64,000 bases of DNA from Myxococcaceae bacterium (GTDB lineage Bacteria > Myxococcota > Myxococcia > Myxococcales > Myxococcaceae). The translations under genes and the position numbers were made by a program. Under the pieces are notes generated by a model, which saw nothing but the letters and a program-made list of their open reading frames with translations, did not search any database and had not been told where the DNA came from. Of this stretch, positions 35,583-45,578 are shown piece after piece (the first letter of the stretch is position 1; every line of letters begins with the position of its first letter). The stretch lies in contig SECN01000063.1 in assembly GCA_004173515.1 (NCBI GenBank), forward strand, positions 1 through 64,000. The letters run 5' to 3'.

Positions 35583-38500
35583 CTACGGCTCCTCGTCGGA
35601 GGCGCCGTCGCCCCGGCGGCTCGCGCGGCGGGCGCGACGGCGCTCTCCACGGCTGAGCGCCTCGGTGTCTTCAGGTGTGGCTTCCGCGTCCTCGGTGCCG
35701 CTGGCGGCCTTGAGCAGCTTCGCCAGCGCGCCCACGGTGGGGCCTTCGTAGAGGGTGACGGCGGGCAGCGCGACGCCGAACTGTTCGCGCACGCGGGCGA
35801 TCAGCTTCACGCCCACCAGCGAGTTGCCGCCCAGCTCGAAGAAGTTGTCGTGCACGCCCACCTGCGCGATGCCGAGCGTCGTCTCCCACAGGTGGGCGAT
35901 CTGCTCCTCCAGCGCGTCGCGCGGTGGCACGTATGCGTTCTGGAGCGTGGGCCGGGGTGTGGTGCCCAGGGACGAGCCCACGTCCTGCTTCGCCGCCGCC
36001 TCGGACTCCCGCGTCGCCGCCGGCTGCGACCACTTGCGCGCGCGGGCGCGCAGGTTGCTCGTGGACACCGCCACGTGGGACACGGCGCCCAGCTGGAAGA
36101 GTTGCTCGAACGCGTCCTCGCCCTCGGAGAGGGTGATGGCCAGCGCGCCGAACGGGCTCTGCGTGCCCTCGGCGCGGGACTCGAACTTCCACGCGTCCCA
36201 GCCCACGCTCATCCACGGCACCGGCGTCGTCTGGGACTGCTTCGTGGCGAAGGCGTCCATGAAGGACGTGGCCGCCGCGTATGACGCCAGCCCCAGGCCG
36301 CCCAGCACCGCCGCCAGCGACGAGGACAGCACGCAGAAGTCCAGCGGGCGTCCGCGCAGCGCCTCCTCCAGCGCGTAGAGCCCGCGCACGCGGCCGTGGA
36401 AGGTGTCGCGCACGTCCTCCGGCCGGGTGTCCGGGATGGCCCGGAAGAGGGCCTGGCCCACGTCACCGGCCGCGAACACCACGCCATGCAGCGCGCCGAA
36501 GCGCGACACCGCCGCGTCCACCGCCGCCTGCACCTGGACCTTGTTGGCCGCGTCCACGCAGACGGTGTGGACCTCCGCGCCCAGCGCCTCCAGCGCGAGC
36601 ACCTGGAGGATGCGGCGGGCCACGGCGTCGTCCTCGGGGTTCGCCGCGAGGTGCGCGTCCCACTGCGCCCGCTCCGGCAGGCCCGTGCGGCCCGCGAGCA
36701 CCAGCTTCGCCTTCGCCCGCTTCGCCAGGGACTTCGCATGCGCGAAGCCCAGCGTGCCGAAGCCGCCGATGAGCAGGTACACGCCGCCGTCGCGCAGCGG
36801 AATCTGCGCCGAGCGGGGCGCGTCCGCCGGAAGCGACTCGAACGTCTGCACCCAGCGGGCGCCGCCACGGTAGGCGATGACGTTCTCCAACCTGGAAGGC
36901 GTGGCGCCCTCGGACAGCAGGGCCTCCACCAGCGCCGTCTCCTGCCAGCTGCCCGGAGGCGGCAGGCGCAGGTCCACGGCCTTCGCGGACAGGTGGCCGT
37001 ACTCCTGCGGAATCACGCGCACCGGGCCCAGCACCGTGGCCAGCTCCGGGTTCGGCGCTTCCTCACCCAGCGATTGCATGCGGTTCGTGACGGCGACCAG
37101 CGACACCGGCCGCGTGCCGGGCTGACGGCCCAGCGCCTGCGCCAGGCCCATCAGGCCCAGGAAGCCCTTGCCCAGCGCGGACTCGAAGTCCGCCTCGCCC
37201 TGCGCGTCGCCCACGCCCAGCGTGCCCAGGTGCAGGACGTGGTCCGGGGCCCTGCCCTGCGCGGTGAGCGCCTCCAGCAGCGTGCCTTCTCCGCCCAGCG
37301 CCAGCGTCCAGTGGTGCTCGTCGTGCTTCGCCGTGACGGCGCCCGGGGTGATGCGCAGCACGTCCTGTCCGGCCTCGCCCAGCTTGAGCGCGAGCCGCGT
37401 GCCCAGGCCCTCCGCCTCGTCGGGAAGGAACAGCCACCACGACGCCTTCTTCTCGCTCCAGGCGCCCTTCGGGGGCGGCAGGGCGCGCTGCCACGACGGC
37501 AGGTAGAACCAGCGGGCCACGGGCTGCTTCTGATCCGCGGAAACCCACTCGGCCCTCTCGCCGTCGACGGCCGGGGTCTCCTTGCGCGGATCCACCCAGT
37601 GGCGCTGACGCTCGAAGGGAGAGGTGGGCAGCGCGATGCGGCGGCGGCGCTCCTCGCCCCGGAACGCGTCCCAGTCCGCCTCCACGCCCTCCAGCCACAG
37701 CCGGCCCAGCGTGCCCAGCGCGTGGTCCAGGTCCGCGTGCTGCTCCTTTGGGTGGCGCAGCGAGTTGAGCAGCGCATGCCGCGCGCCCTTGTCCGGATGC
37801 TGCCGCGCCAGCGTGGCCAGCGTGTTGCCCGGGCCGACCTCCAGCAGGATGGCGTCCGACTCCTTCATCAGCTCCGCCACGCCGTCCGCGAAGCGCACCG
37901 CGCCGCGCAGGTGCTTCGCCCAGTAGTCCGGGCTCGTGGCCTCCTCGGACGTCACCCAGGTGCCGGTGACGTTGGAGAGGTACGGCTTCTTCGGCGCCTG
38001 ACGGGCCACCTTGCGCACCGCCTCGCGGAAGGCGTCCAGGATGGGGTCCATCATCGCGGAGTGGAACGCGTGCGACGTGTGCAGCCGCGAGCTGTTGATG
38101 CCCTGGAGCTTGAGCGTCTCCACGAACGCGTCCACCAGCGGCGTGGGGCCAGCGATGACGCAGGTGGCCGGGCTGTTCACCGCCGCCACGGACAGGCCCG
38201 CGGGCAGCATGGGCGTCACGTGCTCCTCCGGCAGCGACACCGCGAGCATCGCGCCCGTGGGCAGCGACTGCATCAGCCGGCCGCGAGCGGCGACCAGCGC
38301 CAGCGCGTCGTCCAGGGAGAACACGCCCGCGAGGCACGCGGCCACGTACTCACCGATGCTGTGGCCCACCATCGCGTGCGACGTCACGCCCCACGACTCC
38401 CAGAGCTTCGCGAGCGCGTACTCGATGACGAACAGCGCGGGCTGGGTGAGGCCCGTCTGCTTGAGGCGCTCCGAGGCCAGCTCGCGCGACTCCGCGGAGG

Positions 38501-40091
38501 GGTACAGCACGGTGCGCAGGTCCAGGCCCAGGTGCGGCTTGAGCTTCTCCGCGCAGGTGTCCACCTGGGCGCGGAACAGGGGCTCCGTCTCGTACAGGCC
38601 CTTGCCCATCTCCACGTACTGCGAGCCCTGGCCGGAGAACATGAACATCACCGGACGGCCGGTGTTCTCCGCGGTGCCGCTGAACACGCGGCCCGGCGTG
38701 CGCTCCTCCAGCGCCGCGACCAGGTCCGCCGTCGTGCGCGCCACCACCGCGCGCCGCTTGCCGAAGCGCTTGCGGCCCAACTGGAGCGTGTACGCCACGT
38801 CCGCCAGCTCCGTCGCCGGGTGCTCCTGGAGGTGCGCGGCCAGCCGGTCCGTGGCGACCTCCAGCGATGCCTCCGTGCGCGCCGACAGCAGCACCACCTG
38901 CGCGGGGCGGCGGGGCTTGTCGGTGGCGGGCAATTCCGGCGCCTCCTCCAGGATGGCGTGCGCGTTGGTGCCGCCCATGCCCAGCGACGTGACGCCCGCG
39001 CGGCGCGGGGTGGAGCCCTTCGGGAAGTCGCGCAGCTCCGTGTTCACGTAGAACGGGCTGTTGGGAAAGTCGCACGCCGGGTTGGGCGTCTTGAAGTTGA
39101 GGCTGGGGACGAGCTGCTTGTGGTGCAGCGACAGCGCCGCCTTGATGAAGCCCACCGCGCCCGCCGCCGAGTCCAGGTGACCGATGTTGCTCTTCACCGA
39201 CCCCAGCGCGCAGAAGTTCTTCTTGTCCGTGCCCTGGCGGAACGCCTGCGTGAGCGCCGCCACCTCGATGGGGTCACCCACCTTGGTCGCGGTGCCGTGG
39301 GCCTCCACGTAGCCGATGGTGTCCGGCTCCACGTTCGCCACCGCCTGCGCCAGCGCGATGACCTCCGCCTGCCCCGCGACGGCCGGGGCCATGTAGCTGA
39401 CCTTCTGCGAACCGTCGTTGTTCACCGCCGAGCCGCGCACCACCGCGTAGACGGTGTCTCCGTCCTTGAGCGCGTCCGACAGGCGCTTGAGCGTCACCAC
39501 CGCCGCGCCGTGGCCCGCGACGAAGCCCTCCGCCTCCGCGTCGAAGGTGTGGCAGTGGCCGTCCGGCGCCGTGGTGCCACCCTCGTGGTACAGGTAGCCC
39601 GCCTTCTCCGGGAAGTGGATGGACACGCCGCCGGCCAGGGCCATGTCGCACTCGAACGACAGCAGGCTCTGGCAGGCGTAGTGGATGCAGGTGAGCGACG
39701 TGGAGGACGAGGACTGGACCGTGACGGCCGGGCCCTTCAGGTCCATCCGGTAGGCCACTTCCGTCGTCAGGCTGTCCTTGTCGTTGCCGATGGACGCCTG
39801 GAGGCTCTCCACTGACGCGACGTGCGCCAGGTGCGAGTACAGGTTGGAGAGCAGGTACGTGTTCATGCTCATGCCGCCGAACACGCCCACGCGGCCGGGC
39901 TGCCGCTCCGGGCTGTAGCCGGCCGGGTCCGCGCCTTCGGCGATGAGCTCCTCGTCGGTGAAGAAGGTGATGCTCTCCACGCCGCCGGTGAGGTTCTTCC
40001 AGAACTCGGCGAGGGTCTTCGCGCCGGGCAGGCGTCCGCCCAGGCCGATGACCGCGATGCCTTCCACTTCGGAGAGGGTGTCAGTGCTCAT
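35583..40091 (-). CDS. type I PKS KS(Cys-to-Ser)-AT-KR-ACP
   Basis: A 1502-residue protein; ATG 40091 is preceded by GAAGGA at a good distance, while an in-frame TTG 7 codons earlier is less likely. The KS has the usual His motifs (EAHGTATKVGDP, NIGHLDSAAG) but the nucleophile region reads QSSSSTS in place of DTACSSS. The catalytic Cys is Ser129 (codon TCC at 39707-39705). The AT has GHSIGEY near 577 and HAFH, predicting malonyl-CoA. The KR has GGFGTLG near 1110 and keeps Tyr (SYAAATS near 1269), with Thr for the usual Asn, so it may be active. The carrier motif is LGGNSLV (Ser near 1422). The C-terminus is Arg-rich. It begins 48 bases after the FAAL-NRPS. Ser-type KS domains cannot do normal condensation; decarboxylative priming or a bypassed KS are possible. 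Confidence 0.92.
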   Translation of the reverse strand: MSTDTLSEVEGIAVIGLGGRLPGAKTLAEFWKNLTGGVESITFFTDEELIAEGADPAGYSPERQPGRVGVFGGMSMNTYLLSNLYSHLAHVASVESLQASIGNDKDSLTTEVAYRMDLKGPAVTVQSSSSTSLTCIHYACQSLLSFECDMALAGGVSIHFPEKAGYLYHEGGTTAPDGHCHTFDAEAEGFVAGHGAAVVTLKRLSDALKDGDTVYAVVRGSAVNNDGSQKVSYMAPAVAGQAEVIALAQAVANVEPDTIGYVEAHGTATKVGDPIEVAALTQAFRQGTDKKNFCALGSVKSNIGHLDSAAGAVGFIKAALSLHHKQLVPSLNFKTPNPACDFPNSPFYVNTELRDFPKGSTPRRAGVTSLGMGGTNAHAILEEAPELPATDKPRRPAQVVLLSARTEASLEVATDRLAAHLQEHPATELADVAYTLQLGRKRFGKRRAVVARTTADLVAALEERTPGRVFSGTAENTGRPVMFMFSGQGSQYVEMGKGLYETEPLFRAQVDTCAEKLKPHLGLDLRTVLYPSAESRELASERLKQTGLTQPALFVIEYALAKLWESWGVTSHAMVGHSIGEYVAACLAGVFSLDDALALVAARGRLMQSLPTGAMLAVSLPEEHVTPMLPAGLSVAAVNSPATCVIAGPTPLVDAFVETLKLQGINSSRLHTSHAFHSAMMDPILDAFREAVRKVARQAPKKPYLSNVTGTWVTSEEATSPDYWAKHLRGAVRFADGVAELMKESDAILLEVGPGNTLATLARQHPDKGARHALLNSLRHPKEQHADLDHALGTLGRLWLEGVEADWDAFRGEERRRRIALPTSPFERQRHWVDPRKETPAVDGERAEWVSADQKQPVARWFYLPSWQRALPPPKGAWSEKKASWWLFLPDEAEGLGTRLALKLGEAGQDVLRITPGAVTAKHDEHHWTLALGGEGTLLEALTAQGRAPDHVLHLGTLGVGDAQGEADFESALGKGFLGLMGLAQALGRQPGTRPVSLVAVTNRMQSLGEEAPNPELATVLGPVRVIPQEYGHLSAKAVDLRLPPPGSWQETALVEALLSEGATPSRLENVIAYRGGARWVQTFESLPADAPRSAQIPLRDGGVYLLIGGFGTLGFAHAKSLAKRAKAKLVLAGRTGLPERAQWDAHLAANPEDDAVARRILQVLALEALGAEVHTVCVDAANKVQVQAAVDAAVSRFGALHGVVFAAGDVGQALFRAIPDTRPEDVRDTFHGRVRGLYALEEALRGRPLDFCVLSSSLAAVLGGLGLASYAAATSFMDAFATKQSQTTPVPWMSVGWDAWKFESRAEGTQSPFGALAITLSEGEDAFEQLFQLGAVSHVAVSTSNLRARARKWSQPAATRESEAAAKQDVGSSLGTTPRPTLQNAYVPPRDALEEQIAHLWETTLGIAQVGVHDNFFELGGNSLVGVKLIARVREQFGVALPAVTLYEGPTVGALAKLLKAASGTEDAEATPEDTEALSRGERRRARRASRRGDGASDEEP

Positions 40092-40139
40092 GGAGCCGTC
40101 CTTCAAAAACAAAAACCTGGGGTGACTGAAAGTCGTCGG

Positions 40140-43100
40140 TTACTTGCCGCGGCCGCGCGTCTGCTGACGCCGTGCCTGGGCGGCCCTGCGGCGCTCCGCC
40201 TCGTCCTTGATCTTCTGGGAGGCGGCGCCGGAGTCCTCGCCCTTGTGGGCCAGGTGCTGCGCGAGCGCGCTCACGGTGGTGAACTTGAACATGTCCACCA
40301 GCGCCAGGTCCGCGCCCAGCTCCTCGCGCATCCGCCGGTGCGCCTGCGCGATGAGCAGCGAGTTGCCGCCCAGCTCGAAGAAGTTGTCGTGCAGGCCCAC
40401 GCGCTCCACCTTCAGCACCGACTGCCAGATGGCGGCCACGCTGCGCTCCACCGCGCTCTGTGGCTGGGCGTAGGCCACGGCGGACGCGAGCCGGGCCCCC
40501 TCCGGCGCGGGCAGCGCCTTCGTGTCCACCTTGCCGTTGGTGGACAGGGGCAGCGCGGACAGCGGCACGTACGCGGACGGCAGCATGTACGGCGGCAGCG
40601 CCTCCGCGAGGAACGTGCTCAGGTCCGTGTGCGTGGGCGCGGGCTCCGTGAGCACCAGGTACGCGACCAGCCGCTTGTCGCCCGGCGAGTCCTCGCGCGC
40701 CATCAGGAACGCGTCGCGCACGGCGGGGTGGCGGCGCACGGCGGCCTCCACCTCTCCCAGCTCGATGCGGAAGCCGCGGATCTTCACCTGATCATCCGCG
40801 CGGGACAGGAACGTCAGCACGCCGTCCGGCAGCCAGCGCGCGCGGTCGCCCGTGCGGTAGAGCCGCTCGCCCGGGTGGAACGGGTCCTCGACGAAGCGCT
40901 CGGCGGTGAGCTCCGGCCGGCTCCAGTAGCCGCGCGCGAGCCCCAGGCCGCCCACGTACAGCTCGCCGGACGCGCCCACGGGCAGCAGGTTGCGCTCCGC
41001 GTCCAGCACGTACACGTCCGTGTTGATGATGGGCCGGCCGATGGGCACCCACGCGTGGCCCTGCAGGTCCTCCACCGCCATCCGGTGGTAGGTCGTGCAC
41101 ACGGTCGTCTCCGTGAGGCCGTAGCCGTTCACCACCGGCGTCGTGGCGAGCAGTTTCTCCACGTCGCTGGCCACCAGCGCCTCGCCTCCGGAGAGCACGA
41201 GCCGCAAGGGCGGCAGCTCCTCCAGGCGCGCGTTGAGCCCCGCGATGACCGCGGGCACGGTGCTCACGATGGTGACGGTGTGGCGGGTGATGAGCTGGAA
41301 GAGCTTCTCCTGGTCGAGGATCTCATCCTCGGTGGGCAGCACCAGCGCGCCGCCCGTGCACAGCAGCGGGAGGATCTCGCCCACGAAGCTCGCGGACGCC
41401 ACCGACGTGAGCGGCAGCATCCGGTCCTTCGCCGTGGGCGCGTACGACTCCACGAACGAGCGCACCAGGTTCGAAAGGCCCCCGTGCTCCAGCATCACGC
41501 CCTTGGGCTGACCGGTGGAGCCGGAGGTGTAGACGACGCACGCCAGGTCGCCGGCGCGCACCGGCGCGGAGGCTTCCGGGGACAGCGCCCCGTCCAGCGG
41601 CTGGTCCACGAACAGCGTGCGCGCGGACGTGTCCGGGGGCAGCGTGCGCTGGAGCCAGGACTGCGTGAGCAGCACCGGGGCCCGCGTGTCCGTCAGGACG
41701 AAGGCCACGCGCTCGGAGGGGTAGGCGGGGTCGATGGGGACGTAGGCCGCGCCCGTGGCCATCACGGCCAGCACGGACACCAGCGTCTCCACGGAGCGCT
41801 CCAGGCAGATGCCGACGACGTCGCCCGGCTTCACGCCCGAGGCGCGCAGCCACCCGGCGAGCTGTCCTGAACGCTCCGCCAGCTCGCGGTAGGTGAGCTG
41901 GGAGTCCTTGAAGAGGACCGCGACGTGGTCCGGTGTGCGGGCCACCTGGGAGGCGAAGAGCGCGGGCAGCATGTCCGCGTCGGTGAGCGCCACGCGCGGG
42001 CCGCGCCAGCCTTCGAGCAGCTGGTGCTGCTCGTCGGAGGTGAGCAGCGGCAGGCGGGACAGGGCGCGGCGCGGCTGCGCGGCGATGCCGGCCAGGAGCG
42101 TGCGCAGGTGCCCGGCCATGCGCTCGATGGTGCCCGCCTCGAAGAGGTCGGTGTTGTACTCGAAGGAGGCGACCAGCTCGCCGTCCGCCTCGCCCATGGT
42201 GAGGGTGAGGTCGAACTGCGCGCCGCCGTGCGACAGCACCAGCGATTCGATGGGCAGGCCCGCGACGGTGGCGTGCGCGCCCGGGATGTCCAGGGCGAAG
42301 GGCGTCAGGCCGCGCTCATCCAGCTTGGACGCGCGCTGGTAGACGAACATCACCTGGAACAGCGGCGAGCGGCTCTGGTCGCGCACCGGCTGCAACCGGT
42401 CCACCAGCGCGCTGAAGGGGTAGTCCTGGTGCTCCAGCGCGCCCAGCATCGTCTGGCGCGTCTGGGCCAGGTAGTCCGTGAAGGACAGGGACGGGGAGGG
42501 CCGCGTGCGCACCACCAGCGGGTTGACGAAGTAGCCGGTGATGCCCGCCAGCTCCGCACGCCCCCGGCCCGCGCTCACCACGCCGAGCGTGAAGTCCTGC
42601 TGGCCGGTGTAGCGGTGCAACAGGGCCTGGAAGGCCGTCTGGAGCACCATGTTGGGCGTGGCGCCGTGGTCGCGCGCCAGCGACTTCACCGCGGCGGTGA
42701 TGCCCGCGTCCAACCGCGTGGTGTGGACCCGGCCGTTGAAGGTCTGCACCGGGGGACGCGGGTGGTCGGTGGGCAGCTCCAGCACCGGCAGCGTGCCGGA
42801 GAGCTGCTCGCGCCAGTACTTCTCCAGCGCCTGTCCGCGCGCCCCGGAGAGCATCTCCGCCTGCCAGCGCGCGTAGTCCGCGTACGTGCGCGCGGGCGCC
42901 GCGAGCGTGGGACGCCGGCCCAGCCGCAGCGCCGGGTAGAGCGTGTCCAGCTCCTCCGCCATCACCGCCAGCGACCAGAAGTCGGTGACGACGTGGTGCA
43001 TGCAGATGAGCAGCGCGTGGTCGTCCGAAGCGCGCGACACCAGCCGCACGCGCAACAGCGGCCCCTGCTCCAGGTCGAACGGGCGGCGCGCCTCGGCGGA

Positions 43101-45578
43101 CAGGTGCTCCAGCACCTGCTCGTCGCTCCAGCCCTTCGCGTCGGTGGCGACGAAGTCCGGCGCCAGCTCCGCGTGCACGCGCTGCACGGGGCCCGTGGCC
43201 GCCATGACGAACGTGGTGCGCAGGGCGGGGTGCCGGGCCACCAGCGCCTCGAAGGCGCCCTTCAGGGCCGGGGTGTCCAGCGCCGCGCGCACGCGCACCG
43301 CGACGGGCACGTGGTAGGCCGCGCTGTCCGGCGCCAGCTGGTGCATGAACCACAGGGCCTGCTGACCGCCGGACAGGGGCGCATCCCCCGAACCGGAGTC
43401 CGCCGCCACCGGGCTGGAGGACTGCTCCGAGCGGGGCGCCGCCAGCAGCTTCACCACCGTCTCCGCCAGCTGGGCGAGCGACACGCCCTGGAGCACGTCC
43501 GACAGCGGCAGGTCCAGGCCCAGCCCCGCGTCCACGGCGCTCTTGAAGTCCACCGCCATCAGCGAGTCCACGCCGTAGGCGTGCAGCGGCTTCTCCACGT
43601 CCACCACCGAGGTGGGCAGCCGCAGCACCTGCGCGGCCTGCTCCTGGAGGAACACCGTCACCATCGCGCGGCGCGCGCCGGGGTCCTGCACCACCGCCAG
43701 CATCTTGTTGAGCAGGCTGGCGTCGGGGCCCACCGGAGCCGCGGGGACGCTGGCCTCCGCGACGGCCGGCTCCGGAGCCGCGGGCGCGGCGGCGGGCGCG
43801 GCGAGGATGCTCTTGTGCAGCGCCTCCAGCGTGTCCGCGACGTACTCCGCGCGGGTCGCGAAGCGCTGGATCTTCCCGCTGGATGTCTTCGGGATGGCGC
43901 CCGGGCCCAACAGCACCACGCCCTGGGCCTGCAGGTCGTGTCCGGCAGCGACGGCCTGCCGGATGCCTTGCGCCATCGACTCCAGGTCCACGCCGGCCTT
44001 CTCCACCGCGCGGCGGTCCACCTCTGTCACGACGATGAGGCGCTCCTCGTCCTCCAACTCGATGGAGAACGCCGCGGTGCAGCCCGGGCGGATGGCGGGG
44101 TGGCTGGACTCCACCGTGCGCTCGATGTCCTGCGGGTAGTGGTTGCGCCCTCGGATGATGATGAGGTCCTTCAGGCGCCCGGTGACGAACAGCTCGCCGC
44201 CGTCCAGGAAGCCCAGGTCGCCCGTGCGCAGGAACGTCGTCGCGTCGGGGGTGCCCGCCAGCGGCTGCTGGAACGTCACCTGCGTCTGTTCGGTGCGGCC
44301 CCAGTAGCCCTGGGCGATGCTGGGCCCGGCGACGCGGATCTCCCCCACCTGTCCCGGCGGCAAGGGCCTGCCCGTCTCCGGGTGCGCGATGATGAGCTGC
44401 TGGTCGGTGAGGTTGCGGCCAGAGCCCACCAGCGTCTGGGCGCCCTTGTGCGTAGGCTCGGCGGCCACCACGCGGTTTTCCTTCAGCGCGCCCGCGTCCA
44501 CGGTGCGCTGCACGGGCAGCTCGCGCTTGTCACCGCCGGAGGCGATGAGCGTGCCCTCCGCGAGGCCGTAGCACGGGTAGATGGCCTCCGAGCGGAAGCC
44601 CTGGGGACCGAAGGCCTCCGCGAAGCGCCGGAGCGTGTCCGGCATGATGGGCTCCGCGCCGTTGAACGCCAGGTCCCAGTGGCTCAGGTCCAGCTTCGCG
44701 CGCTCCTCCGGCGTGGACTTGCGCACGCACAGGTCGAACGCGAAGTTGGGCCCGCCGCTCGTCGTGGCCTTGTAGCGGGAGATGGCCTCCAGCCAGCGCA
44801 TGGGGCGTTTGAGGAAGTCCACCGGCGAGAACAGCGTCACCGGGAAGCCGCCGAAGAGCGGCTGGAGGATGCCGCCGATGAGGCCCATGTCGTGGTACGG
44901 CGGCAGCCAGATGACGCCCTGGCTGTCCGTCGAGTGCCCGAAGCACGAGTGGATCAGCTTCGAGTTGTGCAGCAGGTTGCCGTGCGTGAGCACCACGCCC
45001 TTGGGCGACGACGTGGACCCGGACGTGTACTGGAGGAACACCCGCGTGTCGGTGGCCACGCCGGGGTCGCGCCAGCCCTCGGCGACCTCCGCGTCCAGCG
45101 TGTCGGTGGCGATCCAGTGCAGCTCGCGCAGCTCCGGCGCCTGTTCGAAGAGCATCTCCCCCATGCCGTAGATGAAGTCGGTGGTGAGGGCGACGGTGGC
45201 CTGCGCGTCCTGGCTGATGGCCAGCAGGCGCGGCAGCGTGCGCGCCAGCCGCATGGGGTCCGGCGGATAGATAGGCACCGCGATGACGCCCGCGTACAGA
45301 CAGCCGAAGAACCCGGCGATGTAGTCCAGCCCGGGCGGATACAAGAGCAGCGCCCGCTGGCCCTGGGCCCCTCTCGCCTGGAGCGCCGCCGCGATGGCCC
45401 GCGCCTTCTGGTCCAGCTCCGCGTACGTCAGGTGCGCTTCGTCCGTCTCCCCGTCCAGCAGGAACGTAAAGCCGCGACGCGCCCCCTGGTCGCGGGCGCG
45501 GACGCGCAGCAATTCCACCAGCGTGGAAAACGAAAGGTCGGGGGCCGGAGAAGAACCGGACGGCGTGCCGCTGAGCAT
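40140..45578 (-). CDS. FAAL-ACP-C-A-PCP loading and first NRPS module
   Basis: An 1812-residue protein; ATG 45578 has AGGAG 8 bases upstream. Residues 1-590 are a fatty acyl-AMP ligase (TSGSTSSPKG near 189, YGLAEGT, GRNHYPQDIE). An ACP follows (GVDSLMA, Ser near 670), then a condensation domain with HHVVTDFW near 862, typical of lipo-initiating C domains. The adenylation domain has TSGSTGQPKG near 1354 and YRTGD, RIELGEVE and NGK Lys. The final carrier has LGGNSLL (Ser near 1739), then an Arg-rich tail. The enzyme should activate a free fatty acid as acyl-AMP, load it on the ACP and join it to one amino acid. In the A domain the position of Asp235 (GrsA numbering) is not Asp (ASASFVGE), so the substrate may not be an ordinary alpha-amino acid. 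First gene of the operon. Confidence 0.93.
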   Translation of the reverse strand: MLSGTPSGSSPAPDLSFSTLVELLRVRARDQGARRGFTFLLDGETDEAHLTYAELDQKARAIAAALQARGAQGQRALLLYPPGLDYIAGFFGCLYAGVIAVPIYPPDPMRLARTLPRLLAISQDAQATVALTTDFIYGMGEMLFEQAPELRELHWIATDTLDAEVAEGWRDPGVATDTRVFLQYTSGSTSSPKGVVLTHGNLLHNSKLIHSCFGHSTDSQGVIWLPPYHDMGLIGGILQPLFGGFPVTLFSPVDFLKRPMRWLEAISRYKATTSGGPNFAFDLCVRKSTPEERAKLDLSHWDLAFNGAEPIMPDTLRRFAEAFGPQGFRSEAIYPCYGLAEGTLIASGGDKRELPVQRTVDAGALKENRVVAAEPTHKGAQTLVGSGRNLTDQQLIIAHPETGRPLPPGQVGEIRVAGPSIAQGYWGRTEQTQVTFQQPLAGTPDATTFLRTGDLGFLDGGELFVTGRLKDLIIIRGRNHYPQDIERTVESSHPAIRPGCTAAFSIELEDEERLIVVTEVDRRAVEKAGVDLESMAQGIRQAVAAGHDLQAQGVVLLGPGAIPKTSSGKIQRFATRAEYVADTLEALHKSILAAPAAAPAAPEPAVAEASVPAAPVGPDASLLNKMLAVVQDPGARRAMVTVFLQEQAAQVLRLPTSVVDVEKPLHAYGVDSLMAVDFKSAVDAGLGLDLPLSDVLQGVSLAQLAETVVKLLAAPRSEQSSSPVAADSGSGDAPLSGGQQALWFMHQLAPDSAAYHVPVAVRVRAALDTPALKGAFEALVARHPALRTTFVMAATGPVQRVHAELAPDFVATDAKGWSDEQVLEHLSAEARRPFDLEQGPLLRVRLVSRASDDHALLICMHHVVTDFWSLAVMAEELDTLYPALRLGRRPTLAAPARTYADYARWQAEMLSGARGQALEKYWREQLSGTLPVLELPTDHPRPPVQTFNGRVHTTRLDAGITAAVKSLARDHGATPNMVLQTAFQALLHRYTGQQDFTLGVVSAGRGRAELAGITGYFVNPLVVRTRPSPSLSFTDYLAQTRQTMLGALEHQDYPFSALVDRLQPVRDQSRSPLFQVMFVYQRASKLDERGLTPFALDIPGAHATVAGLPIESLVLSHGGAQFDLTLTMGEADGELVASFEYNTDLFEAGTIERMAGHLRTLLAGIAAQPRRALSRLPLLTSDEQHQLLEGWRGPRVALTDADMLPALFASQVARTPDHVAVLFKDSQLTYRELAERSGQLAGWLRASGVKPGDVVGICLERSVETLVSVLAVMATGAAYVPIDPAYPSERVAFVLTDTRAPVLLTQSWLQRTLPPDTSARTLFVDQPLDGALSPEASAPVRAGDLACVVYTSGSTGQPKGVMLEHGGLSNLVRSFVESYAPTAKDRMLPLTSVASASFVGEILPLLCTGGALVLPTEDEILDQEKLFQLITRHTVTIVSTVPAVIAGLNARLEELPPLRLVLSGGEALVASDVEKLLATTPVVNGYGLTETTVCTTYHRMAVEDLQGHAWVPIGRPIINTDVYVLDAERNLLPVGASGELYVGGLGLARGYWSRPELTAERFVEDPFHPGERLYRTGDRARWLPDGVLTFLSRADDQVKIRGFRIELGEVEAAVRRHPAVRDAFLMAREDSPGDKRLVAYLVLTEPAPTHTDLSTFLAEALPPYMLPSAYVPLSALPLSTNGKVDTKALPAPEGARLASAVAYAQPQSAVERSVAAIWQSVLKVERVGLHDNFFELGGNSLLIAQAHRRMREELGADLALVDMFKFTTVSALAQHLAHKGEDSGAASQKIKDEAERRRAAQARRQQTRGRGK

